Assembly: GCA_910595815.1 (NCBI GenBank)
Contig: CAJVCM010000034.1
Coordinates: 1-12,059, forward strand
From: Candidatus Thioglobus plumae
GTDB lineage: Bacteria; Pseudomonadota; Gammaproteobacteria; PS1; Pseudothioglobaceae
DNA: 12,059 bases
Direction of reading: 5' to 3'
The stretch's first letter is position 1. Every line of letters starts with the position of its first letter. The notes under the pieces are model-generated. The model was not told the origin of the DNA. It saw only the letters and a program-made list of their open reading frames with translations, and made no database searches. A program made the translations under genes and the position numbers. This document shows positions 1 through 5,836 of this stretch, piece by piece.

Positions 1-654
1 CAAAAAAAATACACCGAGCCAACGCCAGAGGCTATGGTCGAATCAGCCTTTAGACATATTGATATTTTAGACAAGCTTAATTTTGATAATTTTAAAATAT
101 CCCTCAAGGCCTCTGAAATATTCATGACCGTGTTTGCTTATAAACAATTGGCTTCACAGATTGATAACCCGTTACATTTGGGTATCACAGAAGCTGGCTC
201 ATTTAGAGCGGGTGCGGTGAAATCTTCTATTGGTCTAGGCTTGTTACTCTCTGAAGGTATTGGCGACACGATTCGTGTGTCGTTGGCATCAGATCCAGTG
301 GATGAAGTTAAAGTAGGTTTTGACATTTTAAAATCGCTGCATTTACGTAAGAAGGGTGTTAATCTCATTGCTTGCCCGTCTTGTTCACGCCAAAAGTTTG
401 ATGTGATTTCGGTGGTTAATGAGTTGGAAGCACGCCTTGAGGATATTGTTGATCCAATTGATGTGGCAGTGATCGGTTGTGTGGTTAATGGCCCAGGTGA
501 GGCCAAAGCTGTTTCTGTAGGTCTAACAGGTGGCAGTCCAAACTTGCTTTATATCAATGGTAAAACGCATTCTAAAATTGAGAATGACAATTTGGTTGAC
601 GAATTAGAAGCGCAAATACGTTCTCAGATAGAAAATCAATCAATCAGCGATTAA
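1..654 (+). CDS. ispG: 4-hydroxy-3-methylbut-2-enyl diphosphate synthase IspG (GcpE), 3' part
   Basis: This is the C-terminal 217 residues of IspG, open from the first base of the window, so the true start lies upstream; the ATG at 34 is internal. IspG reduces methylerythritol cyclodiphosphate to HMBPP, the penultimate step of the cytosolic MEP isoprenoid pathway, with a [4Fe-4S] cluster. The end of the TIM barrel (LHLGITEAG, GLGLLLSEGIGDT) is followed by the cluster domain. The cluster ligands are visible: the two Cys of ACPSC (bases 373-375 and 382-384), the Cys of GCVVNGPGE (478-480) and its Glu (499-501). Their spacing equals that of E. coli Cys270, Cys273, Cys305 and Glu312, which puts the first visible residue near E. 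coli position 146. The stop codon lies within the end of the convergent DUF2062 gene (11-base overlap). No terminator hairpin was seen. Confidence 0.97.
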   Translation, partial: QKKYTEPTPEAMVESAFRHIDILDKLNFDNFKISLKASEIFMTVFAYKQLASQIDNPLHLGITEAGSFRAGAVKSSIGLGLLLSEGIGDTIRVSLASDPVDEVKVGFDILKSLHLRKKGVNLIACPSCSRQKFDVISVVNELEARLEDIVDPIDVAVIGCVVNGPGEAKAVSVGLTGGSPNLLYINGKTHSKIENDNLVDELEAQIRSQIENQSISD

Positions 655-1135
655 TTCTTTTATAAGCTTTGAATCGATAAATTAACTGGATTGCCCAATA
701 ACCAACAAAAGCACTGACAGTAGAAACAACTATGCAGCCCAACAAGAAAGGCTGCCAAATAACCCCAAATACTTCCCAAACATACTCTAGCGACATAACA
801 AAGTCTTGTTGAACTTCAACATCTAGTATCCAGGCACCTAATTTGTAACATCCATAGTAAATGGGTGGCATAGTGATTGGGTTGGTAATCCACACTAAAG
901 CGACTGATAAAGGCAAATTGGCTGAGAAAATAACAGCAGCTGGTGCTGCTAATATCATTTGAAAAGGCACAGGAATAAAGGCACAAAATAAACCTACTGC
1001 GAATGCTTTAGAAATGGAGCGTCGGTTAAAGTTCCACAGACTTGCATCGTGTAAATGTTTTGAAAGCCAACCTAGATTTTTATGACTTTTTAAGGATTCT
1101 GGGTTTGGACTTAATCGTTTAAGTGTTTTTTTCAT
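644..1135 (-). CDS. DUF2062 family small membrane protein
   Basis: This 163-residue protein matches the DUF2062 pattern, whose biochemical role is not known. A basic N-terminus (residues 1-42, rich in Lys/Arg, with an aromatic LHDASLWNFNRRS stretch) precedes the core: GLFCAFIPVPFQ at about 49-59, a hydrophobic segment at about 60-83, then the family signature WITNPITMPPIYY (82-94) and a Gly-rich end of the helix. A further hydrophobic segment spans about 124-153, followed by a basic tail. It is therefore probably an inner-membrane protein with two to three membrane segments. Its ATG shares bases with the dxs stop (ATGA), so it is probably translated by coupling to dxs and sits in the same transcript. 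An AGGG about 10 bases upstream, inside dxs, is a weak ribosome binding site. Its 3' end overlaps convergent ispG by 11 bases. The link to dxs hints at a membrane or isoprenoid-related role, but this is inference. Confidence 0.88.
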   Translation of the reverse strand: MKKTLKRLSPNPESLKSHKNLGWLSKHLHDASLWNFNRRSISKAFAVGLFCAFIPVPFQMILAAPAAVIFSANLPLSVALVWITNPITMPPIYYGCYKLGAWILDVEVQQDFVMSLEYVWEVFGVIWQPFLLGCIVVSTVSAFVGYWAIQLIYRFKAYKRINR

Positions 1136-2934
1136 GATTGTGCAGCCCTAATAATAGCGTTTGCATCTAAGCCGTATAAAACATACAGCTCTTCTTGTGA
1201 GCCTTGCTCAGTAAAGCTATCTGGCAGCCCTAACAAGGTGAGTCTCGTGTTGATTTTATGTGCATGCAATAACTCACTAACACTACTACCAGCACCGCCT
1301 GTAATTGCATTATCTTCAATTGTAATAAGCTGCTGGTGTGTTTTAGAAAGTTCTAAAATCAGAGCCTCATCTAAAGGCTTAACAAAACGCATATCAACCA
1401 CGGTTGCATCCAATTCTTCCCCTGCAATCAGCGCATGATCAAGGGTTGTGCCAAAGGCAAAGACTGCGATTTTTTTGCCAATTCTAGCAACATTAGCTTT
1501 GCCAATTTCTATTGTATTGTCACTAGTGTAATCTTTAATTAAAGAAGTGCCTCGAGGGTAACGCACACAAACCGGGCCATCAAGCTGATAAGCGCTATTT
1601 AGCATTTGATACATTTCAACAGAATTACTGGGCGCCATAATGATTAAATTAGGAATACATCTTAAGAAGCTTAAATCAAAACTACCTGCGTGTGTTGCTC
1701 CATCGGCTCCCACCAAGCCAGCACGATCAATAGCAAATAACACATTTAAATTTTGCAGTGCAATATCATGAATCAGTTGATCATAACCTCGCTGTAAAAA
1801 AGTTGAGTAAATTGAAACTACCGGCTTTAAGCCTTGAGTGGCTAGACCGCCTGCAAAAGTAATGGCATGCTGTTCGGCGATACCCACATCAAAGTACTGG
1901 TCAGGAAACTTGACCTCGAATTCACTCATGCCCGAGCCGGTACACATAGCTGGAGTAATGGCCATTAATTTTGAATCATTAGTGGCGGTATCGAGTAACC
2001 ATTGGCCAAAAACAGAACTATAGCTTGGTAATGTAGAGCTGTTGCTTTGGGCAGGGGCGATACCGTGGAATTTGCAAGGATCGTTTTCTGCAGTTTTTAA
2101 GCCATAACCCTTTTTGGTAATAATGTGTAGTAGCCTTGGCATTTTGAGTTTCTTTAGATTTTGCAAGGTTTTAACCAGCATGGGTAGGTCGTGACCATCA
2201 ATAGGACCAAAGTAATCCACGCCTAATTCTTCGAATAAGGTGCTTGGCAATACCATGCCTTTAAGGTGTTCTTCTGAACGCTTGGCAAACTCATGAATCA
2301 TTGGCATTTTTTCTAAAAAACCTAAGGACTTAGATTTCATGGTGGAGTACACCTTGCCAGAGATGAGTTTGGTCAGATATTTATTCATCGCACCCACATT
2401 CTTAGAAATACTCATATCATTATCATTCAGAATAATGAGTAAATCGGCGTCCGAATCACCAGCATGATTCAGTGCTTCGAACGACATGCCACCAGTCAGC
2501 GCGCCATCACCAATAACCGCGATGGATTTGTGATTAACTTGATTGACTTTGTTGCCGATGGCAATACCCAGTGCCGCACTAATTGAAGTGGACGAATGCC
2601 CAGCACCAAACGCATCATGCTCACTTTCACTGCGTTTGGTAAAGCCACTCAAGCCATCTTTTTTTCTGAGCGTGGGCATTTTATCTTTTCGACCTGTGAG
2701 TATCTTGTGAGTATAAGCCTGATGCCCCACATCAAATACAAAGCTATCATCAGGCGTGTCAAAAACATAATGCATGGCAACAATTAATTCAACTGTGCCA
2801 AGGTTGGGTGCAAGGTGACCACCGGTTTTTTGAATATTTTCAATTAAAAACGCACGTATTTCATCCACTAAGGATTGTAGTTGGTCTAAATCCAGTTGTT
2901 TGATGTCTTGCGGAGATTGAATAGAGTCTAGCAC
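1132..2934 (-). CDS. dxs: 1-deoxy-D-xylulose-5-phosphate synthase
   Basis: Dxs condenses pyruvate with glyceraldehyde 3-phosphate using thiamine diphosphate. This is the entry step of the MEP pathway and also supplies precursor for thiamine and pyridoxal phosphate. The 600 residues compare with about 620 in E. coli, so the gene is intact. Visible motifs are GGH (His40), DVGHQAYTHK (His71), GHSSTSIS (112-119), the thiamine-diphosphate motif GDG (142-144) ending in Asn170, the catalytic Glu354 in IAEQHA, and ADGATHAG (His415) in the transketolase-like middle domain. The C-terminal domain has the usual VRYPRG stretch. The start is GTG at 2934: no ATG lies upstream before an in-frame TAG, and the N-terminus aligns with family members. 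No clear Shine-Dalgarno sequence precedes it. It probably heads a two-gene unit with the DUF2062 gene, from a promoter with a TATAAT box at 2966-2961. Confidence 0.97.
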   Translation of the reverse strand: MLDSIQSPQDIKQLDLDQLQSLVDEIRAFLIENIQKTGGHLAPNLGTVELIVAMHYVFDTPDDSFVFDVGHQAYTHKILTGRKDKMPTLRKKDGLSGFTKRSESEHDAFGAGHSSTSISAALGIAIGNKVNQVNHKSIAVIGDGALTGGMSFEALNHAGDSDADLLIILNDNDMSISKNVGAMNKYLTKLISGKVYSTMKSKSLGFLEKMPMIHEFAKRSEEHLKGMVLPSTLFEELGVDYFGPIDGHDLPMLVKTLQNLKKLKMPRLLHIITKKGYGLKTAENDPCKFHGIAPAQSNSSTLPSYSSVFGQWLLDTATNDSKLMAITPAMCTGSGMSEFEVKFPDQYFDVGIAEQHAITFAGGLATQGLKPVVSIYSTFLQRGYDQLIHDIALQNLNVLFAIDRAGLVGADGATHAGSFDLSFLRCIPNLIIMAPSNSVEMYQMLNSAYQLDGPVCVRYPRGTSLIKDYTSDNTIEIGKANVARIGKKIAVFAFGTTLDHALIAGEELDATVVDMRFVKPLDEALILELSKTHQQLITIEDNAITGGAGSSVSELLHAHKINTRLTLLGLPDSFTEQGSQEELYVLYGLDANAIIRAAQS

Positions 2935-2960
2935 GTATAGAGCGAATATTAAAGAGTTCT

Positions 2961-2966
2961 ATTATA
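2961..2966 (-). promoter_or_regulatory. Candidate -10 box of the dxs promoter
   Basis: A perfect TATAAT lies on the minus strand 27-32 bases upstream of the dxs GTG, which would give a leader of roughly 20 bases. No good -35 hexamer occurs at 16-18 bases: the hexamer at that distance is ATAATA. Promoter strength may therefore depend on an activator or on AT-rich upstream DNA. This is a motif call only. Confidence 0.45.
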
Positions 2967-2988
2967 CTTGCTTGACCTATGTGTATTA

Positions 2989-3018
2989 TTGGCATTGATT
3001 ATATCGATACAGTAAAAT
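2989..3018 (+). promoter_or_regulatory. Candidate sigma-70 promoter for trhO
   Basis: TTGGCA (2989-2994) and TAAAAT (3013-3018) are separated by 18 bases and lie upstream of the trhO ATG at 3043. Transcription would begin near 3025, leaving a leader of under 20 bases. No Shine-Dalgarno sequence is visible in that leader. The divergent dxs -10 box is about 25 bases away, so the two promoters share a compact control region. Confidence 0.45.
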
Positions 3019-3042
3019 AGTGGTTTTTTATTCAAATTTTTT

Positions 3043-4002
3043 ATGTTTACTGTTTGCGCCTTATACCAATTTGTGCGATTAGACGATTTTGAAGCGTTTC
3101 GCACCCCATTGCGTGAGCTAATGGTCGAGTTAGAGGTTAAAGGCACGATCCTTTTGGCTTTAGAAGGCTTAAATGGTACGATTTCAGGCTCAAAATCATC
3201 GATTGATGGTGTTATCCAATTTTTGCAAGATGATGGCCGATTTGACAATTTAGAGATTAAATTTTCTCACAGTGAAACCACCCCATTTAAGCGATTAAAG
3301 GTCAAACTTAAAAAAGAAATTGTAACACTAGGCGTTGAACATATTGATCCTCTGTCTTCTGTAGGAACTTATGTTAATCCCCAGGATTGGAACGCACTCA
3401 TTAGTGATCCTGACGTAGTGTTGATTGACACTCGTAATAATTATGAATACGAAATCGGCAGTTTTAAGGGTGCTATCAATCCTAGCACTGAGACCTTTCG
3501 AGAGTTTCCTGAATACACTAAAAATAATTTAGAACAATATCGTGGCAAGAAAGTGGCGATGTTCTGTACCGGCGGCATTCGTTGTGAAAAATCGACGGCT
3601 TATCTAAAGACTCAAGGGTTTGATGCGGTCTATCATCTACAAGGGGGTATTTTAAAATACTTAGAAGAAGTGGATGAAGACCAGAGCCTGTGGGAAGGAG
3701 AGTGTTTTGTGTTTGATGATCGTGTTGCCGTTAAGCACAACTTAGAGCAAGGTCAATACGACCAGTGTCACGCTTGTCGTTATCCAATTACAGATGAAGA
3801 TAAACAACATCCTCATTATGAAAAAGGTGTGTCTTGTCCGCGTTGCCACGGCTCACGTAGCGAAACCCAAGTCAGCCGTTATCGTGAAAGAGAGCGCCAA
3901 GTACAGCTAGCTAAAGAGCGTGGTGAAGAACATATTGGTGATCAGGCCAGTCAAATTATCCTAACCAAAGCTAAGAAAAAATCCCTTAAAAAACAAAACT
4001 AA
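3043..4002 (+). CDS. trhO: tRNA uridine(34) hydroxylase TrhO (YceA, rhodanese-like)
   Basis: TrhO carries out oxygen-dependent hydroxylation of wobble uridine 34 to 5-hydroxyuridine in tRNA, the precursor of cmo5U/mo5U modifications. The 319 residues are in the family range. The N-terminal domain (about 1-95, with LLALEGLNGTISGS) is the usual TrhO one. A rhodanese domain follows (about 110-215), with VLIDTRNNYE and the active-site loop CTGGIRCEK, where Cys175 is the predicted catalytic residue and Cys181 is the second conserved Cys. The C-terminal extension has four Cys in two pairs (242/245 and 265/268: CHAC and CPRC), which look like a zinc site. The tail is very basic, as expected for RNA binding. 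The ATG at 3043 fits the family N-terminus (MFTVCALYQF). Only 6 bases separate it from the methyltransferase gene downstream, so the two are probably co-transcribed. Confidence 0.95.
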   Translation: MFTVCALYQFVRLDDFEAFRTPLRELMVELEVKGTILLALEGLNGTISGSKSSIDGVIQFLQDDGRFDNLEIKFSHSETTPFKRLKVKLKKEIVTLGVEHIDPLSSVGTYVNPQDWNALISDPDVVLIDTRNNYEYEIGSFKGAINPSTETFREFPEYTKNNLEQYRGKKVAMFCTGGIRCEKSTAYLKTQGFDAVYHLQGGILKYLEEVDEDQSLWEGECFVFDDRVAVKHNLEQGQYDQCHACRYPITDEDKQHPHYEKGVSCPRCHGSRSETQVSRYRERERQVQLAKERGEEHIGDQASQIILTKAKKKSLKKQN

Positions 4003-4008
4003 TTACTT

Positions 4009-4596
4009 ATGTTTATACGTCAAGACATTCCTAAACTAAAGAAAGACCTCAGCATTCAAACCACCTTGTTAGGTCATGATCTAACTCTTAAAACCCGATG
4101 GGGTGTATTTAGCCCACGCACGATTGATGATGGTACTTTGCTGTTAATGAAATATTTAGAGGTTGCTAAAAAAGATAAATGCCTTGATTTGGGCTGTGGT
4201 TATGGCCCAATAGGGTTGGCTGTGGCAAAGTCCTGCCCGCAGGGTGAAGTGCACATGGTGGATAAAGATTTTGTTGCGGTTGAGTTGTCAAATAACAATG
4301 CTAAGCTTAATCATATTGATAATGCACAAGCTTATTTGTCGGATGCATTTTTGAGTGTCAATAAAGACAACTATTTTGACCAAATAATTTCTAATGTGCC
4401 CGCTAAAGTAGGCCGAGAGCAACTCAGTATTATTTTATATGATGCTTATGATGCGCTTAAGCCAGGTGGAAAAATCACCTTTGTCACCATTAATGGTCTG
4501 CGACATTTTATTAAAGATAATTTTAAATCAGTGTTTGGTAATTACAAAAAACTCAAACAAGGGCAAAAATATACAATTTCTCAAGCGATTAAGTAA
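4009..4596 (+). CDS. Class I SAM-dependent methyltransferase, RsmC-like (MTS domain)
   Basis: This 195-residue protein is a class I methyltransferase of the 'methyltransferase small' type, the catalytic half of RsmC/RsmD/PrmC-like enzymes. It shows GVFSPRTIDDGT (about 31-42), equivalent to the RsmC 'vFS...lD.Gt' region, the SAM-binding loop DLGCGYG (60-66), an acidic residue at the end of the second strand (VDKD), and a motif IV position reading NVPA (129-132). RsmC-type enzymes that methylate guanine or adenine amino groups usually have NPP followed by an aromatic residue there, so this family member may have a different target. It lacks the N-terminal half of E. coli RsmC. It is 6 bases downstream of trhO and probably in its transcript, so a tRNA or rRNA target is plausible but unproven. 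No clear Shine-Dalgarno sequence precedes the ATG. Confidence 0.85.
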   Translation: MFIRQDIPKLKKDLSIQTTLLGHDLTLKTRWGVFSPRTIDDGTLLLMKYLEVAKKDKCLDLGCGYGPIGLAVAKSCPQGEVHMVDKDFVAVELSNNNAKLNHIDNAQAYLSDAFLSVNKDNYFDQIISNVPAKVGREQLSIILYDAYDALKPGGKITFVTINGLRHFIKDNFKSVFGNYKKLKQGQKYTISQAIK

Positions 4597-4604
4597 TAGA
4601 ATAA

Positions 4605-4633
4605 TTGCGAAATTAATAATAGAAGAGTAAAAT
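4605..4633 (+). promoter_or_regulatory. Candidate sigma-70 promoter for grxD
   Basis: TTGCGA (4605-4610) and TAAAAT (4628-4633) are exactly 17 bases apart in the 80-base gap before grxD. Transcription would start near 4640, leaving a leader of about 37 bases that includes the strong TAGGAG ribosome binding site at 4664-4669. This suggests grxD is transcribed on its own as well as possibly by read-through from trhO. Confidence 0.55.
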
Positions 4634-4643
4634 ACTCGGATAT
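4619..4643. promoter_or_regulatory. Candidate IscR-type operator overlapping the grxD -10 box
   Basis: A 25-base imperfect palindrome has outer arms ATA/TAT, inner arms GAGTA/TACTC around a 3-base AAA centre, and a GGA before the final TAT. Its overall geometry matches the IscR type 1 site known from E. coli (ATA, 3 bases, GACT, 5 bases, AGTC, 3 bases, TAT), except that the inner half-sites read GAGT/ACTC. It covers the -10 box, a position suited to repression by cluster-loaded IscR. Because GrxD carries and delivers Fe-S clusters, such control would make sense. It is a motif match made by eye, and no iscR gene is in the window. Confidence 0.4.
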
Positions 4644-4676
4644 TTAGAATTTAGAATCAAAAATAGGAGTGACACA

Positions 4677-5000
4677 ATGGACGTAATGGCAAGAATTCAG
4701 GCTCAAGTAGACAGCGCACCAATCGTACTTTATATGAAAGGAACACCTCAGTTTCCACAATGTGGATTTTCTGCTAAAGCAGCGCAAACATTAGCTTCAA
4801 CGGGGGTTGAGTTTGCTTATGTCAACATTTTTGATGATCAAGAGGTGATGCAAAATTTACCCAATTTTCAAGATTGGCCAACGTTTCCACAAATCTACTT
4901 CAACTCTGAATTAATGGGTGGTGGTGATATTATTGTTGAGATGGCTGAGATGGGCACTTTGCAAGCGGCTATGCAAGAGGCAACAGATAAGTTTAGTTAA
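4677..5000 (+). CDS. grxD: Monothiol glutaredoxin GrxD (Grx4), Fe-S cluster carrier
   Basis: GrxD belongs to the CGFS monothiol glutaredoxins, which bind a [2Fe-2S] cluster as a dimer with glutathione (or with BolA) and hand clusters to target proteins in the cytosol. The 107 residues cover the single thioredoxin-fold domain and are close to the 115 of E. coli Grx4. Visible motifs are YMKGTPQFPQ (19-28), the active site CGFS (29-32, Cys29 the cluster ligand), WPTFPQIYF with the cis-Pro, and the glutathione-binding GGGDI near residue 83. The start is set by a good Shine-Dalgarno sequence (AGGAG at 4665-4669, 7 bases before the ATG). It has its own promoter with an IscR-like palindrome, and a terminator hairpin 47 bases after the stop. 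Two other Fe-S proteins, IspG and NadA, are encoded in the window. Confidence 0.97.
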   Translation: MDVMARIQAQVDSAPIVLYMKGTPQFPQCGFSAKAAQTLASTGVEFAYVNIFDDQEVMQNLPNFQDWPTFPQIYFNSELMGGGDIIVEMAEMGTLQAAMQEATDKFS

Positions 5001-5014
5001 TAACGCTTTCTTAG

Positions 5015-5665
5015 CTATAGGTTGTGCAACTTGTAGCCGTTATTTTTAAGCCAGCTTTTGCTGGCTTTATATTTTGGCAATATTGATTCAACCAACTGCC
5101 AAAAATCTTTCGAATGGTTTTTAATCTTTGTATGAGCAAGCTCATGCACAATTACATAGTCGATAACACTCATTGGCGCCATAATAAGCAAGTAGTTAAG
5201 GTTGATGTTATTCACACCACTACAAGAACCCCATAGGGTTTTTTGCGTTTTAAGGCGCACTTGTTGATAGTTGAGTTGATAAAGATCTGCATAATAATCC
5301 AGCCTTGGTAGGGCGACTTTTTTAAAAGTAGCCTTGTACCAAGCCAAAAATTCCTGCTTTCCACCCACATTAAGGCTGAACATATTCCCATCAAAGCTTA
5401 GACCTTTAGTATGGGAAGTGTTCACATTTAAGGGGTATTCAATACCTAAATATAAGAATTTTTCAGCTTCTATATAACTATGTTTTTGAGGTTTTTTAGC
5501 ATCGACGGATGTTGACTTTTTCTCAATCCAGTTGGATTTTTCATCAATAAATTGTTCTATTTTTTTAACTGATAACCGATTCGGCGCACGAACAATTAGT
5601 TCAGCATTGCTGTTAATTTGCAGACTCAAAGTTTTGCGTTTAGAGCGAATTAGCTGGTAATTCAT
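5015..5665 (-). CDS. YgjP/DUF45 family M48-like zinc metalloprotein
   Basis: This 216-residue protein belongs to the YgjP-like metallopeptidase family (PF01863). The N-terminal part (RSKRKTLSLQI, then VRAPNRLS) is typical. The zinc motif HELAH is at 174-178, and a third ligand is likely His184 in NHSKDFW. The upstream LWGSCS and INLNYLLIMAP stretches are the family's signature. Family members are predicted proteases, and E. coli YgjP has been linked to UTP pyrophosphatase activity; the substrate here is unknown. No signal peptide or membrane segment is visible, so it is probably cytosolic. I chose ATG at 5665; a GTG two codons upstream (5671) is possible, and neither has a clear ribosome binding site. 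It converges on grxD with a 14-base gap, and its last coding bases contain the grxD terminator hairpin on the other strand. Confidence 0.9.
   Translation of the reverse strand: MNYQLIRSKRKTLSLQINSNAELIVRAPNRLSVKKIEQFIDEKSNWIEKKSTSVDAKKPQKHSYIEAEKFLYLGIEYPLNVNTSHTKGLSFDGNMFSLNVGGKQEFLAWYKATFKKVALPRLDYYADLYQLNYQQVRLKTQKTLWGSCSGVNNINLNYLLIMAPMSVIDYVIVHELAHTKIKNHSKDFWQLVESILPKYKASKSWLKNNGYKLHNL
5048..5075 (+). terminator. Intrinsic terminator of grxD
   Basis: A perfect 8-base inverted repeat, AAGCCAGC (5048-5055) and GCTGGCTT (5060-5067), encloses a TTTT loop and is followed by the T-rich stretch TATATTTT on the plus strand. It lies 47 bases after the grxD stop and inside the 3' coding end of the convergent YgjP-family gene. 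In the minus direction the hairpin is followed by A-rich sequence, so it should end only plus-strand transcripts. Confidence 0.75.
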
Positions 5666-5671
5666 AATCAC

Positions 5672-5836
5672 TATTTAACCCGATAAAAACCTAAAAATTT
5701 GCCAATTTTTAAAATTCAATAGAATGCAAATGTTATCTTTATTTGATGCTTTAGTTAAGTTTATGAAAGGTTCGAATGCCAACCTCATTTTGCAGTAAAC
5801 TTCTATTTTTTTATCAAAATAAATATAGGATTTTAT
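5672..5836. other. 165-base AT-rich intergenic gap, no clear gene
   Basis: This is the longest non-coding stretch in the window, between the divergent YgjP-family gene and ytoQ, so promoters for both must lie here, but none stands out. It contains a short inverted repeat AAAAATT/AATTTTT (5693-5699 and 5704-5710), a second one AGGTT/AACCT with an 8-base loop (5769-5773 and 5782-5786), and an 11-codon ATG-to-TAA mini-ORF (5763-5798). A minus-strand frame of 65 codons crosses it into ytoQ, but it has no recognisable family, so I do not call a gene. The right end carries the ytoQ ribosome binding site (TAGGA, 5826-5830). Confidence 0.6.

Noticed and set aside
138..506. Open minus-strand frame of 122 codons inside ispG
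   Set aside because: It lies fully inside the certain ispG reading frame, has no recognisable family and no ribosome binding site; it is a shadow frame.
2972..2977. TTGACC as a -35 box for trhO
   Set aside because: No acceptable -10 box lies 16-19 bases downstream; the TTGGCA/TAAAAT pair further on is a better fit.
2949..3248. Minus-strand frame of 99 codons across the dxs/trhO gap
   Set aside because: Most of it is antisense to trhO, its composition is not protein-like and it would cover both candidate promoters.
4439..4630. 63-codon plus-strand frame overlapping the end of the methyltransferase gene
   Set aside because: Mostly a frame-shifted reading of the methyltransferase and not similar to any known family.
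5758..5786. T-arm-like GGTTCGAAT sequence suggesting a tRNA remnant
   Set aside because: The flanking bases do not pair as a T stem (G53 would face G61), and no acceptor, anticodon or D arm is visible nearby.
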